Source of the DNA: Trichobilharzia szidati
Lineage: Eukaryota; Platyhelminthes; Trematoda; Strigeidida; Schistosomatidae
Direction: 5' to 3'
Assembly: GCA_944472155.2 (NCBI GenBank)
Contig: OX235273.1
Span: 106,414,582-106,478,581 of the forward strand
Length of the DNA stretch: 64,000 bases
Both the position numbers and the translations under genes were made by a program. Shown piece after piece: positions 1 to 10,864 of this stretch. The notes beneath the pieces are model-generated. The model saw only the letters and a list, made by a program, of their open reading frames with translations, was not told the DNA's origin and did no database searches. Within the stretch, counting starts at the first letter, position 1, and each line of letters starts with the position of its first letter.

Positions 1-150
1 TTGGGAATCATTGGCAGTACGCATCCAATGGGTTCCAAACCCAGGACCTTTCGGTTACAAGACAAGCTCGTAGACCATTCAGCTTCTGAGATCCAAATCA
101 ATGGCTAGCCCATGAATTCTAATATATCAATTCGTGATTTCATTTCTAAA
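1..150 (-). repeat. SINE-A fragment, cut by window edge
   Basis: Read on the minus strand, this holds the tRNA-like head of the SINE-A family (B-box-like GGTTCCAAACCC read on plus) followed by the start of a hammerhead-like domain. The stem I motif GTACTG is kept, but the core reads CCAATGA. The rest lies outside the window. Confidence 0.6.
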
Positions 151-354
151 AGTGTCGATAGGTTTCAGCTCAGCCACCCTGAACACATTATCTATGCACC
201 AGTCTATAAGTCACAAAAATATTATGTGAGATCTAGTGATACTAGCCAGTGGCTCAAGTTGTAATAGATAGAATAGGACTAGAATGCGAAACTCTTAAAC
301 TATAAGCTGAGTGCTTAGACCTTTTCGTGTCTTTTTTATATTTGATATTTTTAC

Positions 355-665
355 GAGTTGATCAAGGATTGATATCAGTTAGAGAACCATTGAAAACCAG
401 GGAGTACTGGGAGGCTGCTTCATCGTAGTTTGGGAATCATCGGCAGTACGCACCCACTGGGGTTCTAACCCGGGACTTTCCGGCTACAAGGCAAGCTCGT
501 ATACCATTCAGCCAGTGGGACCTGACTCCTCAGTGGCCAATCCATGAATTCTAACTTCTACCAATTCGTGATAAAGCGCGACTCCAACCAATCTCGTCAG
601 TGGGACATCCATCCTCACACGTGACATCTGGATAGACCACACTGGTCACGATTTCTCAGTTTGAT
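355..665 (-). repeat. SINE-A, tRNA-derived repeat with degenerate hammerhead
   Basis: Minus-strand order: 5' unit, tRNA-like head, GTACTG stem I, core CCGATGA, then a stem II region ending in GATGAAG and a closing AGTACTC. Compared with the hammerhead consensus CUGANGA only the second core base differs, but the GAAA segment is GAAG. The copy is probably inactive. It lies in the same orientation as the piece at 1-150. Confidence 0.65.
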
Positions 666-1324
666 ATTTCCAAAAGGAATCATTCTTCAAATACCAACTC
701 TGATGTAGTGCTAAAGTCCTCTTAGACTAAGTATACAATATTCACAGATATATCCAACTTTAAATGTCTAAATAATCCATGTTGAAGAGTTCGATTTTTC
801 TCCGAAAACTAGTACATATTTTTCTCCTTTGATACTTCTATGGAGACCAGTGCTGCAGTGTATCTTCAAGATAGTTCTGAAAGCCATTCTTCAACTTTTA
901 TAGAAGAGAAGCTCGTCTATCTTTCTGTCAGTGTATACATTTATCAGTTTGCCTGCCTTTGTATAGCTAGGTACATGAGCAGTACCCAGAGAATACTTTC
1001 CACATAAATGAGAGAATACACTCAAGTATGGTTTAATAAGGGAGAAAGGAGAAGTAAAAGAAGCTTTATTCTGCAACACTTGATTGATTTCTGTCCGTCA
1101 GATTACCCTGACAATGATTACAAGATTACAATTGCAGCCTGTTTAAGTCATTGGACTATATAATTTTCCACAGAGTACAGTGCATTAAGCTTACTTGTAT
1201 TCATGCTTTGTTTTGGCCGTCTTTTAAAGTTTTCAAACAATATTCCGTACTAACATGCATTTTTGGTTTGTTTCGCAAGGACAAATACTTCAGCAGCCGG
1301 AAAATGCTGTAGATAGAACAATAT
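666..1324. other. No recognised feature
   Basis: AT-rich sequence with only short open frames and no family motif that I recognise. Confidence 0.4.
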
Positions 1325-1460
1325 TCTGTTTAGTGATACACTGTAGATTACTATTTCACTTGAAGATTCCGTATAAGGGGCAGATAAACCAAAATAAAGT
1401 TGTGCACTGTATATACACATGTTCAGACTAAAGCTATTATTATCGAATTACTGGTAACCC
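1325..1460 (+). repeat. 3' end of an unclassified retroelement
   Basis: About 130 bases ending near AAAGCTATTATTATC resemble the end of the insertion at 28226-28684. Both share an ACTTGAAGAT-like block, an AATAAA-type signal and a terminal ATT tract. This is a 3' end shared by two copies; the family is unknown. Confidence 0.35.
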
Positions 1461-1544
1461 CTCGCGGTTTTTGTCTTTCCAAACTTCTAGAACCAGTGGA
1501 GGCCTTGACCATTCGGAAAATAAAGTCAGACGTGAGTTTCAAGT

Positions 1545-1875
1545 TTGATAATTGATTGATACCAGTCAAAGAGCCATCACAAACCACCACGCAGCACTGG
1601 ACAATTATTTCTTCGTATTTTTGGACTCATTGCGAGTACGCACCCACCACCAGGGTCAAAACCCACGACCTTCAGTTACAATGCAAGCCTACAGATCACT
1701 CAGCCACTGGAACCGATCCAGTGACAAGCCCATGAATTCTGATTTCTACCAATTCATGATTTCAATCAAGACCAGCAGCCAATGTTATCAGGTGAGTATT
1801 TGTCTTTAGCAGAGATGGGGTGGACCCTGCTGGTCACGAATTCTCACCAGTACTCTAGGAAACTCGTTCCTGGAG
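1545..1875 (-). repeat. SINE-A, degenerate
   Basis: Minus-strand SINE-A copy. On that strand the tRNA-like head precedes GTACTC, a core reading GCAATGA and GTCC, then GAAGAAATAATTGTCC. It is clearly homologous to the other SINE-A copies but core substitutions should abolish cleavage. Confidence 0.6.
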
Positions 1876-2455
1876 CCGGTCATTAGCTAGTATCAGATTA
1901 GTTTTCAGGAATTTATTTGTCTAAGCTTTGCCTGTCATTATTTACGCTCTGAATTTGTCCATCTTTAATAATTTTACTTAATAACCTTTCACAATGTAAA
2001 ACTCTATAATACCAAACTTTTCATCATGTTACATAATGCCATGTTTACCATGAGTTCCTGGTGGAACATAAAGCTTAAAAGGTACACCATCATTGCCCTG
2101 GGTCGTCTGTAGTCATGTTCAGCGGGTTCTAATGTCCTCCCACAAACCTTAATATGCTCCCCACCTCATCTAGTGTAGGTCACGAGTAAGACTAGCAACA
2201 AAGTCTCGTGAAAAACAACCACATTGCCTCTGAAACTTCTAAGCACAGAAAGATTTTTACATGCGGCATGTCCTCTTTTAATCGTTTTAAATTTAACTGT
2301 AATTATATCACAAATGTTTTATCCCAGTTCACAATATTATCATTAATGGTATTAATATTCACGCAATAATGAGTGGCTTCATAGATTGTTGCTAATAGTA
2401 GCTCTGTATAATTCACTATACCCCTGAAATACTTTGGTATGTTTTGAATGACAGA
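1876..2455. other. No recognised feature
   Basis: AT-rich sequence without coding signatures or repeats that I can match within the window. Confidence 0.4.
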
Positions 2456-2869
2456 TTCTCAATTCTCTTATGGATAAGATTTTATTTTGATAAATCACAC
2501 AGTGCTGTTATACAGTAATATTAACTGAGCACAAATTATTGCCACTCATAATCATATCAAGTCACTCACTCACACAACTTTTTCCTTCATTTATATATAT
2601 GTATGGAATTGATGATTAGACATTTGAATAAAAATCAATATGTGATAATGTACATTCAGAAATAATAATACGAGTGTTATTGATCAATTTCAATTAGATG
2701 GGAAATAAGACGAATGTTCTTATAGTTATAATAAGTAATTTGTTAGAATATTGTGATTTGCTTGAATTGAAATAGAATTTTGAGATTATTTATTATCCTC
2801 CTCTGATTTGGCTGACTGGTGGTAATAATATCTTCCATATTTCTGGTATTTGCATTCAGTCATTTCTGT

Positions 2870-3440
2870 TGCATGTGTTGGGTGTAGACTCAATGAACCA
2901 GGATTCAGTAATCAATCTCTCTCTCTACCTACATAGGTTACTTCTTAGAATTTAGCCCTCTCCAACTCTATTGTGTGATTGTGTGTTATTGCATGTAATG
3001 CAATTGCTGAGCTGTTTTCTAAATTACTTATACTCTCGGGGTCAACCATTCTTACCTTAGCTAAATTCTTATGTTCTGACAATCTGACTACCCGTGATCT
3101 ACTAGTTTGACCTATATAGTTGACTTAGCTCACAGTCATTGCAGGGTATTTTGTAAATTATATTATTCTGTTTAATTGGGTCCACTGGGTCTTTTAACCT
3201 ACAGAGCTTGTTTCTGAGTGAGTTTGTAGGTTTGAATGCCACCCTATTTCCTGCTTTATTTAGAATCCCACGTAGGGTCTCAGATGTCCCCTCTTTATAT
3301 GGTATAACAGTAAATGACTTATAAACTCTCTTATTTGTGTGATTAGTTTCATAATTATTTTTATTTTGCTTTTGGCTTTTTTCTATCTTCCTAATGAATT
3401 TTATGGGATAGTTATTTAACACTCATATTATTTTTTCTGA
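2870..3440 (-). pseudogene. PLE linker plus GIY-YIG endonuclease remnant
   Basis: On the minus strand the reading frame from about 3422 gives a basic, Asn-rich stretch, then VIPYKEGTSETLRGILNKAG and a cysteine pair (IPCNDCE). These features are shared with the family-1 copies at 23.3 kb and 45.7 kb. A frameshift near 3125 follows. In the next frame YIGQTSRSRVVRLSEHKN appears, the GIY-YIG nuclease core with its following Arg and His. The nuclease would nick target DNA during PLE insertion. The RT upstream is absent, so this is a dead 3' fragment. Confidence 0.75.
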
Positions 3441-3523
3441 ATGTACATTATCCTATATTGATTTTATTTAAATATCTAGCCAATTACACACAAGTATATA
3501 AATGAAGGAAAAAGTTGTATGAG

Positions 3524-3574
3524 TAACTTGATATGATTATGAGCAATAATTTGTGCTCGAAACGTCATCAGTTA
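3524..3574 (+). ncRNA. Hammerhead-like ribozyme in PLE arm
   Basis: Predicted type I fold: stem I 3524-3532 with 3567-3574 (TAACTTGAT/ATCAGTTA, one bulge); core ATGATTA at 3533-3539; stem II GAGCA/TGCTC at 3541-3545 and 3554-3558; GAAA at 3559-3562; a minimal stem III built on the palindrome ACGT; predicted cleavage after C3566. The core differs from CUGAUGA at positions 3 and 8 (A and U instead of C and G), and one extra U precedes stem II. Hammerheads in PLE terminal repeats are established; the unusual core makes activity uncertain. Confidence 0.6.
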
Positions 3575-3680
3575 ATATAACTGTACAACACTGTGTGATT
3601 TATCAAAATAAAATCTTATCCATAATGTAGTTACACTCTACCACAGTGCCCAAGTTTTATACTTATATCACTCCTCACTT

Positions 3681-4490
3681 CTAGTCTCACGTTGAACAAC
3701 ATTACCTGCACACACATACACACCGTCCAAATCCACCAACTCTACCGTGTGTATCCGTGTGACACCACTAGCCCTCACATAAGCAACACCTGTTTCAGTT
3801 AATTTCGGTTCGAACCGTCACTGCCTGAGCTGCAGTCATACATAGGTAATAAACTCCAAGTTGAACAGAACTTCAATTTAAACCCAGCTTCTTTTTTCCA
3901 CCTACCAAACAACAGCAGGTTTAAATGAGACACACCATAGAAGTCCCCCTACTGGTAATCGAAATGCACATGCAACTGACTTATTTGGTGCAATAACATC
4001 AAATAACCAAAAAATATTAAGAAGTTTCAAGATATATATATAAATATAAGTGCTTCATGTTTGAGAAAAGTAAATACCAGGTTTTGAGAAAATTGTTTTT
4101 TGAACACAATGGCAAAAGCTCTACTGCCACTCAAATAATCGTTTTCTATGAGTTTTTTTTAAATAGAATGTCATTCATCTATAAGAGCTGATACTTTTTC
4201 TTTGCCTATTTTTAGTACTGTATTAAAGAGAAACTGGGTGGTTCCCATCTTGACAAAATAAATTTCAAATTTTATATAATAAATAATGTAAAGTAATAGA
4301 ATGGATAGTTCATTCTCTAATTTTAAACCAGTGGTAGTTGAAATACCCTCTTTTTCGGGGATACAGGCAAATCTGACTGAAAAATCCTTAATAGAACGAG
4401 TGACACACTATAGATCCAACTGTTAGCTAACATCACTTAAACAAACAAAAATTTAGTGTGTTCATCCGCATTTTTATTCACATACATGAC
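3681..4490. other. No recognised feature
   Basis: AT-rich sequence with no recognisable coding motif and no repeat that I could match elsewhere in the window. Confidence 0.4.
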
Positions 4491-4493
4491 CAT

Positions 4494-5340
4494 TATTATT
4501 ATTCCCTGGATTTCCGAGTGGAACATTAGACTTCAACCGCACATCTCCTGTTCTCTAAAGTCCTCCTCGTCGGCTGAACCCAGGGTTGACCATAGTCTCT
4601 CATCCCCTTCCCACACAAATTCCCCCATGTCATCCCCGGACGTCCCACTCCTCATTTCCCGTTCCTGTTCTACTCGAGCGATGGCCTGATGCGCTTTGTC
4701 ATTCAGCCATCTCCTCAGCATATGTCCATTCTATCTCTCGTTTTTCAGCAACAGGTTCTTGAATGCTTCATTGTCAGAGTTCTTTGTTCCTAGTTCTTTC
4801 TGACCGTCTTATTTTCAGTATGAAGCAAACAAAGGCAAAAGTTGATGAAAGTTTGCAGTGGCCTGTTGAAAATGCTTTTTGTGATGCTCAGTGCAATTTT
4901 CTCACCCATTTAGAACTGACCTGACATTGGTGTTGTTTATCCTGAGTGTAGATGGTTTCCAAACTGATTTTACAGTAATGAGTGTTTTCCTTAGCTTTCT
5001 AATTTTGGTCCTGAAACCCTTATGCTTGCCGCCTGACTCTAGTTGAAACGATGTTACCAAGATAAGTGGTGAAAGTAGCCTCTTTCAAATTTGTCTCGTT
5101 GTGATTGCCACTTATTAATGGTGGTGGTAGTTATCTGGTTACCTTCATCCCCTCCGCCTTCTCTATGTTCATGTGAAGTATTGTCTTCACCGTTTACATC
5201 ATTTAACAACTTGTTGGCTTTCGACTGTAAGTCTTCGAGTTTGTGTGACACTATACATAAGTCGTCCACGAAGTTCAAATCTTCTAGAGTCTCCTTGTTG
5301 GTTCAAGGTATTCCTGTCCTCTCTCTCTCTGCAGTCTGAC
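4494..5340 (-). pseudogene. RTE non-LTR retrotransposon, 3' part
   Basis: The 3' end starts at an ATT tract (4494). Reading upstream on the minus strand come the C-terminal region, then an RT palm segment in which FVDDLCIVSHKLEDLQSKANK (5200-5278) matches the FADD region of the copy at 53.2 kb; the first catalytic residue context is FVDD instead of FADD. The C-terminal half is scrambled by frameshifts. The piece stops near 5340 within the RT palm, so it is 5'-truncated. Confidence 0.75.
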
Positions 5341-5354
5341 ACATAACCAGAGTA

Positions 5355-5580
5355 AACCATCAAGTGACATCACACGATAGGCCATTGCTTTAGTGGCACC
5401 CGAACGGGAAGCAGTGAGTTGAGCGTAAGTGCGAGGGTGACATGTGAAAAGGAGATGAAAGTATGTGGGCAGACTTGTAGTCAGGTGAAAACGTAAGCAG
5501 AGAATCGAACGTAATGGAGACGTGCTGGCTGAAGCCCAGTCTTCCTCTAGGAACTAGAGGAAACAACAATAATAATAACA
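5355..5580 (+). pseudogene. RTE 3' terminal fragment
   Basis: A plus-strand RTE tail matching the copy at 36.0-36.2 kb: the conserved block around the Arg-rich C-terminus, the GCTGAAGCCC block and the terminal GGAAACAACAATAATAATAA. It lies back to back with the minus-strand fragment ending at 5340. Confidence 0.7.
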
Positions 5581-5864
5581 TAGTTCACTGTTTGGACAGC
5601 AGACAAACTTGCAACAATATGCACCACTACATGCTCTATAAGCCAAATCTAAACTGGATAAGTACCCTGCTAATGTCACTTCCAACTACGTTTATAAATT
5701 TACTCAAACCTGCGAGAGCAAGTGCATTGGAAGAACAGAAAGAAGGGCTTCATTCAAATTCAGAACAAATCTGATCTCAAGAAACTTATGCCTAAATGGA
5801 GAGCAGATATTCACACAGTGCAATAACCAGACATCTTCTTCAAAATATTAAACAAACAAATCCT
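5581..5864. other. No recognised feature
   Basis: A spacer between an RTE tail and a SINE-A copy, with no motif that I recognise. Confidence 0.4.
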
Positions 5865-6010
5865 GGGTTTGTCCTGAGTTCGAACCCCGGTGGGTGAGTA
5901 CTGTGAAGAGTCCCAAACTAGGAAGAAACAGCTGTGCAGTACTCCCAGGTTTTCCAATGGTTCTCTAATGAAATCCTGAAACCAATCAACCAAATCCCTA
6001 CAAACCAATA
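5865..6010 (+). repeat. SINE-A 3' half with degenerate hammerhead
   Basis: Starts at the B box (GAGTTCGAACCCC), then GTACTG, TGAAGA, GTCC-loop-GGAA, GAAAC and CAGTACTCC, and ends in the family tail (AATCCCTACAAACCAATAC). The first core base C is missing and the cleavage-site C is G, so it should be inactive. Confidence 0.7.
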
Positions 6011-6434
6011 CTTGAAACAAATCACAGTTAATTTACTACGATTTCCTGAAGCGATTGAAATCAAACCTTTCAAACCAAACTTTTGCATACAAAAAGAGAG
6101 TGTCGTCAATCTTTCACACCCCTGGTAAATGCACTTCGACTGAATTGATTAGTCACCTATATCAGTGATTTCAACTCACTGAGTAAGTTTTCAATCCTAT
6201 GGACTATAACCTTCTTGAGTTGTTATTTGAACCTACAGCCTGACACAATTCATCAAATTTTTCTGTTTTCTGTCAACTCACGAGGAAATTAAATTATTGT
6301 AACAAGAATAACACTTTTCAATCTACACAGTTTGAGTTGACATTTCCCCACAGTTTCCCTTGCAACCCGTGCCTACTCACATCAGTATATGTGATGTGTC
6401 TAACACTATAAGTGGCAGTCAAAGAAATATGATG
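6011..6434. other. No recognised feature
   Basis: A spacer between SINE-A copies with short open frames only. Confidence 0.4.
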
Positions 6435-6925
6435 CTTTTTCAAGTATTGGTTTTGTAGGGATTTTTGTTTGGTTGCATGGAGGATTTCATCATGAGCTGA
6501 CATCAGTTAGAAAACCACTGGAAAACCTGGGAGTACTGGACAGCTGTTTCCTCCGTCCTAGTTTGGGACTCTTCATCAGTACTTACTCACTGGGGTTCGA
6601 ACCCATGGCCTTCTGGTTACAAGGCAAGCTCGTAGACCGTTGAGACACTGGGAAGCAATCCAATGGTCCTTGAATTCTAACTTCTGCCAATTCGCGACAT
6701 AGCGCTACCATTTCACAATGTCTCCTTCGATGAGTTACTGCCTCATCTTCAACCTGCTGTACCCTACTAGTCACGCCTCCCCACTAGAACCCCAGGTTAA
6801 CTGGGGTGTGTACTGTTAAAGAGTCACAAACAAGGATGAAACAGGTGTCCAGTACTACCAGGTTTTCCAGTGAGTCTCTAACTGATGTCAGCTCATGATG
6901 AAATCCTCCATGCAATCAAATATGA
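6435..6925. repeat. Head-to-head pair of SINE-A copies
   Basis: A near full-length minus copy (6435-6790) is followed without a gap by a 3' half on the plus strand (about 6785-6925). The minus copy has ATGAAGA in the core and a GGAG insertion before GAAAC; the plus copy has TTAAAGA. The pair would form a hairpin in any transcript crossing it. The same minus-then-plus order occurs at 15.4-15.8 and 58.4-58.9 kb. Confidence 0.7.
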
Positions 6926-7782
6926 TGCTATATACTACCGATAGATCGACATAACTAGTTGAATACCATTCACAGCAAACAGTGTTGCTCGCTAGCCAGG
7001 TCAAATTGATGCAAACATTCAAACAACTAACTAGAATTCGGATGCTTTGAACTGACTCAACTGTTTGAGATGAGTCAGAGTGGGGGGTACACTAAACCAT
7101 TGTATAGATCACTATGTAATGGTTACCAAGCACTACAGGCTGATGTGAATCGAGTGTAACTACTCATATAAATCTATCAGTAGTCTGTGTCATCCTGAAA
7201 TTATACCATTATGTGCATAAAGTCAATAGCGACATACGTAAAAAGAGGTAATTTTACCTTCTATATTTCTCAAAAACAGAACCTAATGGTTGATACGCTA
7301 GCCTCTTATTTAGGAATTGTATTTATCCCATGAAATGATTATTTCTATGAACCGGTTCTCTAGATAGATGAATAACGCTTTCTTCTCCTGTATGAATAAG
7401 TAGGTTTTATCAGTACTTAATAAGTCAAGTTATTAACAATATATACCTTAGTGCAGGTGTTCAGTCGACAATTATTTTCAAATAATAGTATCCTTAAAGT
7501 AATTCATCCATCTGTTAAGAGATATCCTACCTATTTATTTTCTGAAATCAGATAACAAAAGAGTAATAAACACTGGGGACGGAAATATTCCTATCACAGT
7601 GAATCTCAATTATCTTTCACTTATCCAGGGACTAATGAACACATAAGAAAAGTATTATTTAGAATCAATAAATAGTAAGTAAGCATTGCTTGTGTGTCAG
7701 TAGCACAATGGTAGATTGTATATATATCCAAACCAAGTTCACTTTTAACAGTTTGAAAAAAAATTTGGGCATTGAGTATATA
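6926..7782. other. No recognised feature
   Basis: AT-rich. At 7695-7730 a short stretch (CAGTAGCACAATGGTAGATT) looks like the A-box half of a SINE tRNA head, but no B box follows. Confidence 0.35.
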
Positions 7783-7989
7783 AAATTCATTTTAATAAAG
7801 TGTTTTTGTATTTCCCAATGAATGAAAAACAAAACGATACTCTTGTTTTTACTGACGTTTCGCTATTTAATGCTAATAGCTTTATCAAAGTATTATTAAA
7901 CCGGAATTTACAAAATCTCAGCATATTTACAACAAAGAGTTAAGGGGTGAGAAAATGGACTAAGGTCAAGTTAAAAGGACATCATCTCC

Positions 7990-8640
7990 AGTCTACTAGA
8001 ATCAGATACAACGCTATCACAAAGATGTCCACTGGACACCAGTGAAATAATTAAGAGCTTGAAATTCTGTCTAGAAAGTAATTATTTTACATTTAAAGGG
8101 AATTTATGCAGACAGACAAATGGTGTTGCTATGGGTTCACCAGTCTCCCCAATAGTCGCCGACCTTTTCATGAATAAATTCGAAAATAACATCTTTCCAA
8201 GCATTCTCACTCTTAAAATAAGGTTAAGATATGTAGATGATTATTTTATTTTTATTTTTTATTTTTTATTACAGCTTGATGCCACACCGCATTTTTAGTA
8301 CAAGTATGGAATTTTTAGCATGGATATCGGTAGCCCAAATTTTGCAGGCCGACCATAGATATCGGGTGTGCGTCGGCAGGGGATCGAACCCCGGACCATA
8401 TGGATGGTCGGCGAGAGTCCTAACCACTGTGCCACCGACGCACAGTACTAAAACGAGATCTACACAATTCATTCCTGGAGAAAATAAACTGTGTATCTCC
8501 CAGAATCCAGTTCACTTCGAAAGCAGAATCAGACGTCGGTGAACTACCATTTCTAGACTACCTAGTTAAGAGAAAGGAAAACGGACAGTTTAGTACATCC
8601 ATATTCAGGAAGAAAACCCACTTCAATAAATAATTAGATT
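7990..8640 (+). pseudogene. PLE reverse transcriptase palm, split by SINE
   Basis: The frame at 8059-8245 gives QTNGVAMGSPVSPIVADLFM, the Penelope RT motif before the catalytic loop, then RYVDDYF, where DD are the metal-binding aspartates. SINE-B interrupts directly after YVDDYF. The RT resumes at about 8444 with VLKRDLH and ELPFLDYLVKRKENG, the usual continuation of Penelope RTs. Only the palm and thumb remain; fingers are missing. It would copy the element's RNA at the nicked target if whole. Confidence 0.8.
8244..8443 (-). repeat. SINE-B (tRNA-derived) inserted in PLE RT
   Basis: On the minus strand: a tRNA-like head GTGCGTCGGTGGCACAGTGG with A box, a B box reading GGGGTTCGATCCCC, then a unique body and an A-rich (AAATAAA)n tail. 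Two further copies lie at 51028 and 51525. It splits the RT directly after the YVDDYF codons. I see no clear target-site duplication. Confidence 0.8.
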
Positions 8641-8649
8641 TCAAATCAT

Positions 8650-9311
8650 CACAATCCATCAGCTCAAGGATTTCAGTTGTTTAAAGTCTTCTTAGATGAG
8701 TACACTCTCTAATAACGGATGAGAAAGAAAAAGAAGAATAAATATCAAACATTACTGAAACTCTCAAGCAAAACAACAACCCAAACGACTTCATCAACAA
8801 AATCAACACAGACACTAAGTATGGCCGAAAACGCATTCCGAAAACATGGACCTCGACAGTCTTCATTCCATATAGAGCAGAGACGTCAGATGATATCAGA
8901 AGAGTACTCAATCAGCTCGACATTAGAGTTTTCCTTAAAACATCAGACACACTACAAAACAACCTTGTCCATATAAAAGACCAAATCCCTGAAGATTCTC
9001 TATCTAATTGTGTATATAAGATAAAATGCTTGGAATGTGATGCGATTTACATCGGACAAACATCTCGAGAAATCAAAATCAGAAGAAATGAACACCGTAG
9101 AGCATGTGTTCGACTACCGAGAAATCCAAATGAACTGGAAAAACTTGGAAAATCATCAGCCATAGGTCTACACGCTATAGAATCAGGTCAGAAAATCGAT
9201 TTTGACAACATTGAAATAATCCAGAAAAATTTCAGAAATCACAAAGAACATCTAATATCAGAAGCCACCACTTCATATCAAGTGGAATCCAAATTGCCTG
9301 AATACGAATGA
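8650..9311 (+). pseudogene. PLE linker and GIY-YIG endonuclease
   Basis: The readable linker holds FIPYRAETSDDIRRVLNQLD and a cysteine-containing segment CVYKIKCLECD. The GIY-YIG core follows: AIYIGQTSREIKIRRNEHRR with catalytic-type Tyr, Arg and His, then IGLHAIESGQKIDFDNIEI. The domain is open from about 9003 to a stop at 9311 and is the best-kept PLE nuclease in the window. At least one frame change separates it from the RT. In PLEs this nuclease nicks the target DNA to prime reverse transcription. Confidence 0.8.
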
Positions 9312-9710
9312 TGGACTAAAACAGAATCTGACCTGGTTACAACACCTCCCACCCCCATCAAGTGACAAAATCAACACGAATGTGATATGCAAGTTCACTA
9401 TGTAAACACACACTGCCTTCATAATTTTAAACACCGATCAAATCCAACAATCTACACTTGATTTTGTTATCTTTACCAACTGACCAACTTGACAACGAAA
9501 AGTGACCCCAAACTGACGAACGATGATCAAGTTAGTAAACTTTGTTTTGATACCATAACAGATGTACTATTATCTTTGTTATTTGGTTTAGTGATCTTCA
9601 TCGGTATTTTAACTTTCAATATGTCCTTTTAACTTGACCTAAGTCTGTTTTCTCACCTCTTAACTCTTTGTTATATATATGCTGAGATTTTGTAAATTCC
9701 GGTTTAATAA

Positions 9711-9756
9711 TACTTTGATAAAGCTATTAGCAGCATTAAATAGCGAAACGTCAGTA
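9711..9756 (+). ncRNA. Hammerhead-like ribozyme in PLE arm (family 3)
   Basis: Predicted fold: stem I TACT/AGTA, core TTGATAA (9715-9721), one extra A, stem II GCTATT/AATAGC, GAAA (9745-9748), minimal stem III ACGT, cleavage after C9752. Core positions 3 and 8 are U and A instead of C and G. The inverted arm at about 7833-7880 (minus) carries the same motif. Confidence 0.55.
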
Positions 9757-9846
9757 AAAACAACAATATCGTTTTGTTTTTTCATTCATTGGGAAATACA
9801 AAAACCTTTATTATAATGAATATCTATAATGACATAAAAACTAGCA

Positions 9847-10385
9847 TGATATCACCAAATGAGTTTCCTATTTCCTCTTTCCCAGAAAGGAACGCGGGCG
9901 TGGCCGTGCTAGAGCAGGAAGAAGACCGTTTGTCAAAACTTGTTATAAATGAGGACAATTAGCTTGTACCCGGGCAATTCGAGTATTGCGTTGTGGAAAT
10001 AAAGACCCTTCTCTCGCATTTTCGTCTTCTTCCCTCGTTGGTTGTGCCTGTTGCTTTTGAGTGTTACAACTGGTGTCGGAGGTGTCTTAAACTAAATCTC
10101 GATATGATATGAGATTCTGCCGATCCTCCTGAAATCATCTCCAACCAAGAAATCAACCCACACTTCCAAGCCACAGAACACATCCTACCGGTGCGAGGAT
10201 TACCGACGTTGGACATAAACAGCGATTATGAAATGTGGAAATTTCGAATGGAGTCTCTTTTAACCGGTTTTCCCCCACACGCACAATATACTCAGATTAT
10301 GCTGGCAATGAGTGACGCCGCAGTATCGCTGGGGGTTTCTCCGCATCCAAGCCAATCAACTACAACTGACAAAAGCCCTTATTAC
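9847..10385 (+). mobile_element. LTR retrotransposon 5' end: LTR, primer site, gag start
   Basis: A GC-richer block that could be an LTR starts near TGATATCACC (9847), carries AATAAAG near 10000 and ends GTGTTACA at 10068. TGGTGTCGGAGGTGTC follows, a TGG-initiated candidate primer-binding site. An open frame from about 10122 reads PTLDINSDYEMWKFRMESLL, resembling the N-terminus of Gypsy-type gag proteins that assemble the particle. The element breaks off near 10385 where SINE-C begins. No downstream LTR is seen. The LTR start is a guess. Confidence 0.55.
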
Positions 10386-10387
10386 AA

Positions 10388-10616
10388 TGGTAGATTCCTT
10401 GCCGACCGACCACGCATGTATTCCGGGGTTCAATCCCCGCCCAATGACGCACTCATTTACCTCGCTAAGCTAGTAATAAGAATGGTGAAGAGAGAAGGTC
10501 GGGCTGGGCATGAGGCTAGCAACCCCATCCTGTGAAAATAAACACTACTGCTAAAGAAACTTTCAAGCCTCTAGCTTGAGTTAAGCCTTTGTTCCACTGG
10601 GAACGTAAATGAATAA
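10388..10616 (+). repeat. SINE-C (tRNA head plus RTE-like body)
   Basis: A tRNA-like head (A box near ACAATGGTAGATTCC, B box CGGGGTTCAATCCCC) is followed by TTACCTCGCTAAGC, then GAGGCTAGCAACCCCATCCTG, and ends TTCCACTGGGAACGTAAATG with an A-rich tail. The middle matches the RTE 5' region at 55.45 kb in opposite orientation, and the end matches the RTE 3' terminus. Confidence 0.7.
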
Positions 10617-10864
10617 AAAAAGTATTGCTGACCGTGAATTTGAATGATAAGCAACCAAGAGAAACGCGCGAATTTCCAAAGAATAACGTTAGATAAGCGA
10701 ACAATGCATAGTCCTTCTTGGAACTTCTCTATCATCAGGTTCAACAGTTACACAATCATAATCATTAAAGAATTGATAAAAAGATTATTGAATGAGCAAA
10801 CAATATTTTTCTCGATACATCTATCATTAAGCTCTACATTGAGAAGATGAAGTACCTAGATTAG
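10617..10864. other. No recognised feature
   Basis: A spacer between SINE-C and a PLE fragment with no motif that I recognise. Confidence 0.4.

Larger units (their letters stand above)
2456..3680 (-). mobile_element. Penelope-like element, family 1, inverted terminal arms
   Basis: A truncated PLE on the minus strand, bounded by inverted copies of one arm: about 2456-2625 (minus) and 3475-3680 (plus). Both arms contain the ACACAGTG..GTT block and a hammerhead-like motif. The interior keeps only the linker and GIY-YIG end of the protein; the RT is missing. The same architecture recurs at 22640-23740 and 25795-27935, so inverted arms are typical of this family here. PLEs are known to insert with complex, partly inverted terminal repeats. 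Confidence 0.75.
7783..9822 (+). mobile_element. Penelope-like element, family 3, inverted arms
   Basis: A 5'-truncated PLE flanked by about 200-base inverted arms (7783-7983 minus, 9622-9822 plus) that agree at nearly every base where I compared them. Between them lie an RT palm segment, a linker and a GIY-YIG domain, all on the plus strand. A SINE-B copy sits inside the RT. The left arm joins the coding region in mid-RT, so the RT N-terminal half is lost. Confidence 0.8.

Noticed and set aside
8237..8542. 101-codon open frame on plus
   Set aside because: It runs through the antisense of a SINE-B copy and the edges of the disrupted PLE RT.
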